In this document: positions 22,579 through 30,234 of the stretch, piece by piece
How positions within the stretch are numbered: position 1 is the stretch's first letter
How the letters are laid out: every line of letters begins with the position of its first letter
Source: Streptomyces cinerochromogenes
GTDB lineage: Bacteria > Actinomycetota > Actinomycetes > Streptomycetales > Streptomycetaceae
Reading direction: 5' to 3'
NCBI RefSeq assembly: GCF_014648635.1
Contig: NZ_BMRM01000020.1
Location: 1-64,000, forward strand
DNA: 64,000 bases
Notes under the pieces: generated by a model
The model's input: only the letters and a program-made list of their open reading frames with translations
Database searches by the model: none
Told to the model about the DNA's origin: nothing
Made by a program: the position numbers and the translations under genes

Positions 22579-25338
22579 TCACCTCAGCCCTTCCAGCCGC
22601 TCCCGAACCTCCCGCACCCCTTCACCGTCCATCAGCTCACGCAGCACGATGACTCTCTCCAGCTCCCGCACCGCCGCGTCGGTGTCGCCGGCGGACACCA
22701 GGACATCAGCGAAGAGCATCCGTACCTTGTCCTCGTTGGGCCAGTTCTCCTGTTCGCGGTAGATGTCGGAAGCCTGCCGGCACAGGGTGATGGCCTCGTC
22801 CCGTTCGGAACGGGCCAGGTGCACCTTGGCCAGGGTGAACAGCACATCGGCCAGGCCGCTGCGCTCCGTCGTGCGCTCCACCACGCCCAGAGCGTCGGCG
22901 CACCGACGGAGCGCCCGCTCGTGCTCGCCCCGGTCGAGGTGGATCGCGCCGAGGACGTTCAGAACAGCCGCTTCCCCGACCCGGTCGGACACCTCCCGAC
23001 ACAACTCCAGTGCACGGCGGAGCACTTCCTCCGCTCCCGTCAGGTCGTCCTGCTTGCGCAGGGTGAGCCCGAGCCGGTGCAGCGTACGGGCCAGACTCAG
23101 CCGGCCTTCCGTGCTGCGGTCCTCCTCGCTGAGCCGGACGGCCCTGCGCAGGGCGCCCACCGCCAAGTCGTACTCAGCGAGCCGCCAGTGGGTCCCTGCC
23201 AGCGACCGGTGGACCATGGCGCGATCGACCGGACCGGCGACGGTTTCCGCCGCCTCGACGGCGTGCCGGAGGTTCTGCCGCGCATCATCGAGCAGGCGGC
23301 GGCGCCACTGGTAGATGACCAGGGCCATCGGAAGCAGCCATACGTACCGGTCGATACGCCGATTGATCGCCAAGTGAATGCCTCGCTGGACGGTGGCGTA
23401 CTCCTCGTCCAGAAACGCCATCGCCTCCGTGAGGTCCGCGGGGTCGGTGACCCTGACCGCTCCGGGCTCGCCGGTGGGCAGGGTGCGTTCGCGGTCGAGC
23501 ACCCGGTCGCAGGCGCGGACGTTGTGCAGCTGGTGTTCCAGCACCTGTCGTACGGTCGCCCGCTCGATCTCCGAGTTCTCTCCGTCCGGCACCGGCCGCA
23601 CGTGCCGAAGGGCGAAGGCCCGCACGAGGTCGTGCAGCCCGTATCGGTCGCCGTGATGTTCCACCAGGTTCGCCGCCACGAGGTCCACCAGGGCCCGGTC
23701 GGTACGCGTCCCTTCGTCCACTGCCCGTCCCAGATCCATCACCGCCTCCCAGGAAGCGCTGGGCCCGGGGTGGACGGCGAGCTGCCACAGCAGCAGCCGG
23801 GCTTCCTCATTCAGCACGCGCACGGAGCAGTTGAGCGCGGCGCGGACCGACAGTTCGTGCTCGGGCAGGTCCAGAGTGTCCAGCTTCGCCCGCTCCAGCT
23901 CCTTCTCCATCTCCCGCACCAGGGCAGGGAGGGTGTGCAGCGGACGCGCACCGCCCTCCAAGAGCCGGGCCACCACCACGAGGGCCAACGGCAGCCGACC
24001 GCAGAGGTGGACCAGCTTGCTGAAGGGCACGGCGTGCTTAGCCCGGTCCTCGGCCGACACTTTTTCCTGAAGTACCTCCAGGGCGTCCGCCTCGTGCAGC
24101 GGCTCCATCTTGCGGAACAGCACCTTTCTCTCGGACTGCAGCCGCAAGAGGTCGTTACGACTGGTGACGATCACGGCGCAGGTACCGTCTCCGGGAAGCA
24201 GCGGCAGCACCTGCTGGGCGCTGAGCGCGTCGTCGAGGACGATGAGCACCGACCGGTGGGCCAGCGCCGACCGCAGCGCGTTGCTCTTGCTCTCCGTTCC
24301 GGTCACCGTGGTGTAGGGCGGCAGCGCGGCCAGAAAGCCGTCCAGGATCTCGTCCGGTTCGGCGGGCCGCACGTCTCCGTCGGCGAATCCGTTCAGTTCG
24401 CCGCGCAGCACCCCGCCGGGAAACCGCTCCCGCAGCCGGCCGGCGAGGTTCTCGGCCACCGTGGTCTTCCCGACGCCCGCCATGCCGCTGATCAGGACCA
24501 GCGCCAGATTGCCGGCGTCCTGTTCCTCGCACACGGCCTCGAAGAGGTCACCGATCAGCTCGTCCTGCCCGATCGGCTTGCGGCTGCCGCCGGGCAACTG
24601 GTCGGGAACGGGGGGCAGGAGCGCCCCGCCCGGCCGGCGGCCCTCTCCCCGGAGCTGGTCGATGGCGCTCTGTACATCGACGTCCGCTCTTCCGTTGCGC
24701 TTCTCCCACTTCTTGATGAGCCGCTCACGTTGGGACTCCGGCAGGTCTGCGTGGGCGAGCAGGTAGAACCGGAAGATCTGGGGCAATTCCGGCGCGCGCT
24801 CGAACCATTTCTCCGTCTCCTCGCGCAGCCATTTGACCTCCCTGGACTTGTAGGCTGCGTCCAGCCGCGCGTACACGGCGGCCATCAACTCGGCCCGTAG
24901 CTCCTCCCGACGCAAGTGGAAGCCGGTCTCGGACAGTCCGTGCAGCGGTTCGTCCTCGCCGTCCCACTCCTCCAAGGCCGCGCCGAGCAGCTCGAACTGC
25001 GCTTTGCAGGTCTGTCCCTCAGCCTGCTTCACCTTTTCGCGAAAACGGAGCAGGTCGACGTCTCCCACCGGCACGCGGAGCGTGCAGTAACCCGACTTGC
25101 CGCTATGGGGCACGGACTCCTGGCCCAGCCGCTTCCGCAGGTCGGCGACGACGCGGTTAACCAGATCGCCGACGTCCTCGACGCCCTCCCAGAGGACTTC
25201 GGCTATGTCCTTCCTCTTACATCGGCAGTCTGGCGAGGTCACCAGGAGCGCGAACAGGGCCGCCGCCTTTGACCCTTCGACCACCCTCCTGCCGCCGCCC
25301 CCTTCGGCTCGCACCGGGCCCAGCACGTACCCCTCCAT
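22579..25338 (-). CDS. AfsR-like regulator: winged helix, BTAD, NB-ARC ATPase, TPR
   Basis: Large signal-transducing ATPase of 919 residues, with the start chosen at ATG 25338 after GGGAGG. Domains in order: an OmpR-type winged helix (about 1-95, RKDIAEVLW and VVADLRKRLG), a BTAD helical domain (95-220), an NB-ARC/STAND NTPase (255-560) with Walker A SGMAGVGKTT (Lys291) and Walker B VLIVLDD, then TPR-like repeats (680-910). This is the layout of SARP/AfsR proteins. Being inside a defence island, it may be a transcriptional activator of the island or a STAND-type sensor. It converges on the kinase gene, with 30 bp between stops. Confidence 0.85.
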   Translation of the reverse strand: MEGYVLGPVRAEGGGGRRVVEGSKAAALFALLVTSPDCRCKRKDIAEVLWEGVEDVGDLVNRVVADLRKRLGQESVPHSGKSGYCTLRVPVGDVDLLRFREKVKQAEGQTCKAQFELLGAALEEWDGEDEPLHGLSETGFHLRREELRAELMAAVYARLDAAYKSREVKWLREETEKWFERAPELPQIFRFYLLAHADLPESQRERLIKKWEKRNGRADVDVQSAIDQLRGEGRRPGGALLPPVPDQLPGGSRKPIGQDELIGDLFEAVCEEQDAGNLALVLISGMAGVGKTTVAENLAGRLRERFPGGVLRGELNGFADGDVRPAEPDEILDGFLAALPPYTTVTGTESKSNALRSALAHRSVLIVLDDALSAQQVLPLLPGDGTCAVIVTSRNDLLRLQSERKVLFRKMEPLHEADALEVLQEKVSAEDRAKHAVPFSKLVHLCGRLPLALVVVARLLEGGARPLHTLPALVREMEKELERAKLDTLDLPEHELSVRAALNCSVRVLNEEARLLLWQLAVHPGPSASWEAVMDLGRAVDEGTRTDRALVDLVAANLVEHHGDRYGLHDLVRAFALRHVRPVPDGENSEIERATVRQVLEHQLHNVRACDRVLDRERTLPTGEPGAVRVTDPADLTEAMAFLDEEYATVQRGIHLAINRRIDRYVWLLPMALVIYQWRRRLLDDARQNLRHAVEAAETVAGPVDRAMVHRSLAGTHWRLAEYDLAVGALRRAVRLSEEDRSTEGRLSLARTLHRLGLTLRKQDDLTGAEEVLRRALELCREVSDRVGEAAVLNVLGAIHLDRGEHERALRRCADALGVVERTTERSGLADVLFTLAKVHLARSERDEAITLCRQASDIYREQENWPNEDKVRMLFADVLVSAGDTDAAVRELERVIVLRELMDGEGVREVRERLEGLR

Positions 25339-25583
25339 CGCCCTCCCCCTCACCGCGCCGCAGTCAGTGATCCGGCCCCTCGCCGGCGCTCCTTCATCAG
25401 TGCGCCGCGCTGTGCCGCTTCACACGCGCTTGCTTCTTCACGCCCCCCGGGGACTCAGTTATCCCTCAGTTTTCGCTCTGCGGTCCCGCTTCACCCCCGG
25501 GCACGATGGCACCAGCCGCTCGCAGAAGCACGAAACGGCGGCTTAGTCATCCATCGACTCATCAGAGAGGAACCGCGAACCCG

Positions 25584-25742
25584 ATGAACAGCCGTCAGCG
25601 GAACCGCCGGGCAGCCCGTCTACGCCAGTCCCCCGACTGGCCGCCGAGCCGCCGCCGGCGGGCGGCCGTCCGGACCGAGGACACCACCCCGGCGACCCCG
25701 CCCACCGAGGCGCCGGACACCTCGTCCTCCGAAACCGCCTGA
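25584..25742 (+). CDS. small basic hypothetical protein
   Basis: A 52-residue frame starting at ATG 25584 (MNSRQRNRRAARLRQS), rich in Arg at the front and in Thr/Pro/Ser at the end. GAGAGG lies about 13 bp before the start. A strong terminator follows directly after the stop, which supports a real transcript. No family recognised. Confidence 0.5.
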   Translation: MNSRQRNRRAARLRQSPDWPPSRRRRAAVRTEDTTPATPPTEAPDTSSSETA

Positions 25743-26046
25743 GCGCAACAGTTCGTGGGTGCCCGTTCTGTACGGGCACCCACCAGCCTCACGAACTATG
25801 TCACCGGCGAGCTCGCGGCCTGGCTGCCGCGCTTGCTACACGCTCGTGGTCAAAGGCGGCGTTACCTGGTCGAGAAGACCACTACCGCATGCTCACGCAT
25901 CAAAGTGAGGCTGGTGGGACTCGTCTCCGCTTGACGCGGATATGAGGCGGTACGTCCCCATCACAGGACACACCTCGTCCAGCATCTCGGTATCTCCAGC
26001 ACCTTTGGACTCAGGTTTCCGCAGTCCGAAGAGAGGACATTTCCTG
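25743..26046. other. intergenic region with terminator
   Basis: Starts with the terminator hairpin of the small gene and leads into the 26047 gene. No frame or RNA gene is recognised in the remaining 260 bp. Confidence 0.6.
25755..25783 (+). terminator. strong hairpin terminator
   Basis: Perfect 12-bp stem GTGGGTGCCCGT / ACGGGCACCCAC with loop TCTGT, 13 bp after the stop of the small gene. An outer pair (AGTTCGTG / CACGAACT) could form an alternative, longer structure. Confidence 0.85.
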
Positions 26047-26814
26047 ATGTATCAACCGCACAGCAGTGCGTTCGCCTCGGTGAGGCGGCACTTCGACGAT
26101 CCCCGGACCAGTGACGCGGTCTACGTGCTCCTCCCCACGGACGCCGACGAGGCTGATCCGGTCCGGCTGACCGCCGCCGAGACGCACGAGGCCTTGTACG
26201 GCCCCGGCTCCGACCCCCAGTTCGCCAACGCGGTCTGGAAGGAGGTCATCCGTACGGCACAGAGCGACCTGACTCCAGACAGCACGGGGAAACTCCTGGC
26301 GATCTGGCTGGCCCTGCCCCGGTTGACGGGGACAGTCCACCGGGTCTGCACGCGCTTGCGGGCCGACCGGTCGGACGTGGAGGCCGAGATGGTCCTGGCT
26401 CTCCTGGAGAAGCTGGCGGATCGGGACGGCGCGAGCTGTCTCACCGACTCCTCCCTGCTGCACGCGGCGCGCGCCAGGGCGTGGCATCTCGCCCGGGAAG
26501 GGCTGCGGGAGCTTCCCTCCACCCAGATCGAACGCATCACCGAGGAGCACGCTCTCACTGCGTCCGGCGAGGAGGCGGACGCTCCGGCGGCGGAGAGCCT
26601 GGACGTACGGGTCGACCGTCCGGACGGCCCGGACGGGCTGTGCGCACCGCTGCGTTTCCGGGTGCGCCCGGAGCATCTGCGCCGACAGGGAATCTTCATC
26701 GACACCGACGACGGGTCGCAGGACCGTTCGGCGGGTCACAGCCCCGGGAAGAGGCGACGGCCCGGGCGCCGCGCGGACACCCGGCCGGTCCGCCCTGCGG
26801 GGAGGCGAGGGTGA
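26047..26814 (+). CDS. hypothetical protein upstream of excisionase-like gene
   Basis: A 255-residue protein, ATG 26047 after AGAGGAC. The first 80 residues are Ser/Asp-rich (FDDPRTSDAVYVLLPTDADE). A helical core (about 100-180, RADRSDVEAEMVLALLEKL) follows, then a charged basic tail. Coupled by a GTGA overlap to the HTH gene. In Streptomyces integrative elements a protein of this kind often precedes the excisionase gene, but I do not recognise its function. Its position suggests a role in element maintenance. Confidence 0.6.
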   Translation: MYQPHSSAFASVRRHFDDPRTSDAVYVLLPTDADEADPVRLTAAETHEALYGPGSDPQFANAVWKEVIRTAQSDLTPDSTGKLLAIWLALPRLTGTVHRVCTRLRADRSDVEAEMVLALLEKLADRDGASCLTDSSLLHAARARAWHLAREGLRELPSTQIERITEEHALTASGEEADAPAAESLDVRVDRPDGPDGLCAPLRFRVRPEHLRRQGIFIDTDDGSQDRSAGHSPGKRRRPGRRADTRPVRPAGRRG

Positions 26815-27086
26815 AGGACCCGGCAGAGGGCCGCCTCAGTTTCACGGAGATGTTCGACCTGCCCGTCGCAGTGGACCTGCGCACGGCGGCCCGAGCACTC
26901 GGAATCGGCTCGACGACCGCGTACCGGCTGATCCGCGAGCATGAGTTCCCCTGCCCCGTCCTCCGCATCGGACGTAGGTACAGGATTCCGACCAACGAGC
27001 TGATGCGCGCCCTGGGGATCGAGGACCGCCCGCTGTACAGCGTGGACCCGGAAGAGGACACGGACGATCCGAGCGTCGGCTTCTGA
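26811..27086 (+). CDS. helix-turn-helix protein, excisionase-like
   Basis: A 91-residue DNA-binding protein. GTG at 26811 follows GGAGG and overlaps the previous stop (GTGA). The core is a MerR/AlpA-type HTH (VDLRTAARALGIGSTTAYRL) followed by a winged strand pair (VLRIGRRYRIPTNELMRALG), the pattern of excisionases in actinomycete integrative elements. In such elements an integrase gene normally follows; here a terminator and decayed DNA follow instead. It could also be a local transcription factor. Confidence 0.75.
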   Translation: MKDPAEGRLSFTEMFDLPVAVDLRTAARALGIGSTTAYRLIREHEFPCPVLRIGRRYRIPTNELMRALGIEDRPLYSVDPEEDTDDPSVGF

Positions 27087-27097
27087 CGGTAACCAAC

Positions 27098-27131
27098 GTG
27101 CGGCTCCGTGGCATCGGTCACGGAGCCGCAC
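27098..27131 (+). terminator. strong hairpin terminator after HTH gene
   Basis: Perfect 13-bp stem GTGCGGCTCCGTG / CACGGAGCCGCAC with an 8-base loop, 11 bp after the stop. Confidence 0.85.
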
Positions 27132-27374
27132 GGCCCTGCCTCCTACGACGGGCCGTTCGCCACCGACGTGCGCCGCACGGTTCTCCACGGCTGCTCGGCA
27201 ATCGGAGGGCGAAGGGATGCCCTCCTTCTTCGCCGAGCGGTTCGGCGGCCGACAGCCCTGGCGCGTCTGCCAGTTCGTGAACGCGCCGGCGATCATCGAC
27301 CCGAGCTACGGCGAGCACGCCCGTCAACCCCGAACCTGCCGGTGAGCCGTCGACGCACGCTTCGGCGCCCACGT

Positions 27375-27745
27375 CATGATCGCCGCGCCCGGCCGGGGCG
27401 CGGATCTGAACGGCCCGGCGGCCCAGCCCTACGCACCGCTCGCCACGACCGCCTTCGAGGGGATGACCCCGAAGGTCCTCGTCGTCGTGGGCACGAAGGA
27501 CTGGCACCCACCCAATCTTCTCCGACCGGCAGGACTGGGGAAGCGACGCCTACACGGCGTCTCCCGCACCAAAGACCAGGTTGGACAACTTCGACGACGC
27601 GGAGCACGGGCTGGGCCGCATCCCGGCCTTCGACGCTGCCGAGGCCACCGACGAGCACCCCGACCGCGTCACCGCCGCACGAGCCCTCGTCCGGGTGCAC
27701 CTGCGCGCCCAAGTTGTGCCCGCAGGAACCGGACTGGTACCGGGC
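27375..27745 (+). pseudogene. fragment of an alpha/beta hydrolase
   Basis: Broken frames together read MIAAPGRGADLNGPAAQPYA, LATTAFEGMTPKVLVVVGTK, DWGSDAYTASPAPKTRLDN, FDDAEHGLGRIPAFDAAEAT and RVTAARALVRVHLRAQ. This resembles the C-terminal half of an actinobacterial alpha/beta hydrolase, where DAEHGLG would hold the catalytic His. The frame changes at least once (near 27500), and the N-terminal nucleophile region is missing. Family call by recognition only. Confidence 0.55.
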
Positions 27746-27756
27746 CACCGCGGTCC

Positions 27757-28080
27757 GCGCATCAGCTCCCACTGCTCCCGGTCCCGCTTCGTGAAGCCGT
27801 CGGGCGTGACGTCGTGCCCTGGCGCCTTCAGTTCCAGGAAGCCGGTGATGCGCCCCGATGTCTCCACCGCATAGTCCGGACGCACCCGGGCCTCGGGCAA
27901 GGGATACTCAGGATGAAGAACTCAGCTTCCAGCGCGCCCCGAATGTTTACACCAGCTTCGCCACCGGCGGGCTGATGGACGCCTCCGTGTCGCTGACCCG
28001 CAGACGCTTGCACTTGGATCCAAAGTCCGCCACGAGAGCCCGTATCCATTCCTCCGGCACCTTGTCCCCCTCCAAGCTGT
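27757..28080 (-). pseudogene. fragment of a restriction/modification-type protein with PD-ExK core
   Basis: Read on the minus strand in two frames: EEWIRALVADFGSKCKRL with DTEASISPPVAKLV then a stop, and, after a frameshift, HPEYPLPEARVRPDYAV with GRITGFLELKAPGHDVTPDG. The PD...ELK spacing is that of the N-terminal nuclease domain in large restriction-methylase proteins. The gene is truncated on both sides. It may be the remnant of an earlier defence gene at this site. Confidence 0.55.
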
Positions 28081-28681
28081 GGACGTGGACGATGGATACC
28101 GCAGACACAGCTTGTTGGAGGCGAGAGGACCGGCTCAGTGCGCACGGGGGGCGCGCGAGGGGCACGGACAGCGCGTTCCGTAACCGCTGGGAAAGCAGGA
28201 GCGGGTGTTGGTTGGGAAGAGACCGCCGTAGCCAATGTGGACCTTGCCTGCCGCCCAAAGGGGAAGGCGCGTGGGACGCCATTCTCGCGCCGAGCGGACC
28301 CGCTGCCCCATCTCGCGAAAGCATACGAATCCGTCCTTCGTGGCCCGGTCGGCCGCGGTCTCGGTTCCGAGGTGCGTGTGACGAGGTAGCAGCACGCGCC
28401 GCCGCTGGTGAAATGCAGTCGGCCCCCCAAAAAAACCGGAGTCCTTGCCCCGCGCCAACAGCCCCGGTCTGCGGCCCAGGGCCGGAGAGGCCCGAGGTTG
28501 AGGCTTCCGATATTCGAGCGTCATCCGAGCGTCAAAAATTCTGCATTGCGCATCGCCACGTCGCCGCGAGACCCACGCCGGCCCTCGAACCTGCAGCTCA
28601 GAACGTTCTGCACAAGCGAACCTCAGTCGACGCATTCCGCGAGCGAAAACAGGTCGAGCTGACCACCTGAAATGCAAAACG

Positions 28682-28748
28682 GCAGGTCAGAGCCCCTTTG
28701 CCGCAGGCTCCAAAATCGCCACGCACTCCACGTGATGCGTCATCGGAA
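28682..28748. repeat. right direct repeat (att site), inside the methyltransferase 3' end
   Basis: Matches 12291-12357 at 66 of 67 positions. This copy is part of the intact methyltransferase gene and includes its last codons and stop. Confidence 0.9.
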
Positions 28749-30018
28749 ACAGATCGAACGCCCGAAGCGTCCGCACCCGGTACCCGCCCTCCCGGAAGTA
28801 CCCCAGGTCCCGGGCCAGCGCCGCGGGATCGCAGGCGACGTAGGCGATGCGGCGGGCGCCGAGGGAGGTGAGGTGGGCGACCGTGGCGCGGCCGGCGCCG
28901 GCGCGGGGCGGGTCGAGGACGATGAGGTCGACCTCGGTGATGCCGGTGCGCGGCAGCACGGACTCGACCTTGCCCTGCTCGATGCGGACCCGCGGGAAGT
29001 CGGCCAGGTTGTGCCGGGCGTCCTCCACCGCGCGCTTGCCGGACTCGATGCCGAGGACCGCGCCCTTCTCGCCGAGGCGGTCGGCGAGCGCGCCGGCGAA
29101 GAGGCCGACGCCGCAGTAGAGGTCGAGGGCCGTCTCGCCCTTGCGGGGCAGCAGGCCCTGCATGACGGCCGTGACGAGGGTGTCGGCCGCCTTCGGGTGG
29201 ACCTGCCAGAAGCCGCCGCCGCCGACCCGGTGCGTACGGCCGTCCGCGCGCTCGCGGACGAAGGGCCGGCCGTGGACCCGGTGCACGCCGCCGGACTTCT
29301 CGTCGACCCGGAGGACCGAGACCGGCTTGTCCAGCTCCACCAGGGGCAGGCGGGCGCCCGGGCGCGGGGTGAGGATCACCTGGCGGTCCTGGGAGCCGGT
29401 CGCCGCGATCGCCTCGACCGACTCCATGCCGGTCCAGTCCCGCTTCTCGATGCCGAGCTCGCTCACGCCCTCGGCCGCGATCATGCAGTGGTCGACGGGC
29501 TCGACCTCGTGCGAGCGGTGCCGGCGCAGGCCCGCCTTGCCCGTCGAGGGGTCGATCGCGTACTGCACCCGGGTGCGCCACTGCGGGACCTGTCCCGCCG
29601 GCAGCTTGTCACCCTCGGCCGGGACCACCGTGCCGTCCCAGCCCGCCTCCTCCGGAGTGAGGCCGGCGAGCCGCTGCAACTGCTCGGCGATGACGTCGGC
29701 CTTCAGCCGGCGCTGGGCGCCCGGCTTGGCGTGCTGCCAGTCGCAGCCGCCGCAGCGGCCGGGGCCGGCGAAGGGGCAGGGGGCCTCGATGCGGTCCTTG
29801 GACGCCTCCAGGATCCGAACCGCGTCCGCGCGGAGGAAGCGGGCTCCCTCCTCGCCCTCGGTCACCTTGGCCACCACCCGCTCGCCGGGCAGCGCGTGCC
29901 GGACGAACAGGACCTGTCCCTCGGAGGTACGGGCGATGCAGTGTCCACCGTGGGCGACGGGGCCGATCTCGACCTCGTACTCCTCCCCCACCAGCGACTT
30001 CTTCGGTTCTGCGGGCAT
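28687..30018 (-). CDS. TRAM-domain RNA (uracil-5-)-methyltransferase, RumA/TrmA type
   Basis: SAM-dependent methyltransferase acting on a uridine in rRNA or tRNA, 443 residues from ATG 30018. An N-terminal TRAM domain (EEYEVEIGPVAHGGHCIA) is followed by Fe-S cysteines (CPFAGPGRCGGCDW), the SAM motif LDLYCGVGLFAGAL, motif VLDPPRAG, and the catalytic Cys motif YVACDPAALARDL. The 3' end serves as the integration site of the island and is duplicated at 12291. The ribosome site is weak (GGAG 14 bp before), and a longer N-terminus cannot be excluded. The exact RNA position is unknown. Confidence 0.93.
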   Translation of the reverse strand: MPAEPKKSLVGEEYEVEIGPVAHGGHCIARTSEGQVLFVRHALPGERVVAKVTEGEEGARFLRADAVRILEASKDRIEAPCPFAGPGRCGGCDWQHAKPGAQRRLKADVIAEQLQRLAGLTPEEAGWDGTVVPAEGDKLPAGQVPQWRTRVQYAIDPSTGKAGLRRHRSHEVEPVDHCMIAAEGVSELGIEKRDWTGMESVEAIAATGSQDRQVILTPRPGARLPLVELDKPVSVLRVDEKSGGVHRVHGRPFVRERADGRTHRVGGGGFWQVHPKAADTLVTAVMQGLLPRKGETALDLYCGVGLFAGALADRLGEKGAVLGIESGKRAVEDARHNLADFPRVRIEQGKVESVLPRTGITEVDLIVLDPPRAGAGRATVAHLTSLGARRIAYVACDPAALARDLGYFREGGYRVRTLRAFDLFPMTHHVECVAILEPAAKGL

Positions 30019-30125
30019 GGCGGGGAGACTCCAGATCGACAGCGGGGGCGGCCCCGCGACGGGGCCCGACAACAGCCCACCAGTCTACGGCCTCCCCGCC
30101 CGGCCTCAGCCCCGGTCCCGGTCCC

Positions 30126-30217
30126 GGTTCCGTTCCAGGTCCGGTCCCGGTTCCGTTCCAGGTCCGGTCCCGGTTCCGTTCCAGGTCCGGTCTCGGTTCC
30201 CTTCCAGGTCCGGACCC
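30126..30217. repeat. 23-bp tandem repeat, four copies
   Basis: Unit GGTTCCGTTCCAGGTCC plus GGTCCC. Copies at 30126, 30149, 30172 and 30195; the first two are identical and the last two carry 1-2 changes. It lies between the methyltransferase start and the KimA-like stop, so it sits in or near the methyltransferase promoter. Confidence 0.9.
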
Positions 30218-30234
30218 GGTTCCGGAAGTCCCCG

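Larger units (their letters stand above)
27132..28681. other. decayed right end of the island
   Basis: About 1.5 kb with no intact gene. Two fragments are recognised and listed separately: a hydrolase on the plus strand and a restriction-like domain on the minus strand. The rest (28070-28680) has frames broken by stops and frameshifts. A possible further fragment on the minus strand reads ETAADRATKDGFVCFREMG, which I cannot name. Confidence 0.6.
12291..28748. mobile_element. integrated genomic island carrying a pPIWI-RE operon
   Basis: About 16.4 kb bounded by direct repeats of the 3' end of the RNA methyltransferase gene, the arrangement left by site-specific integration that rebuilds the target gene. 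Inside are a pPIWI-RE operon, a kinase, an AfsR-like protein, an excisionase-like HTH gene and decayed genes. The flanks are normal Streptomyces core genes. No intact integrase is seen, so the element is probably fixed or needs help from another element. Confidence 0.8.

Noticed and set aside
30126..30217. Possible small CRISPR array
   Set aside because: Copies are directly adjacent with no spacers and no cas genes; it is a simple tandem repeat.
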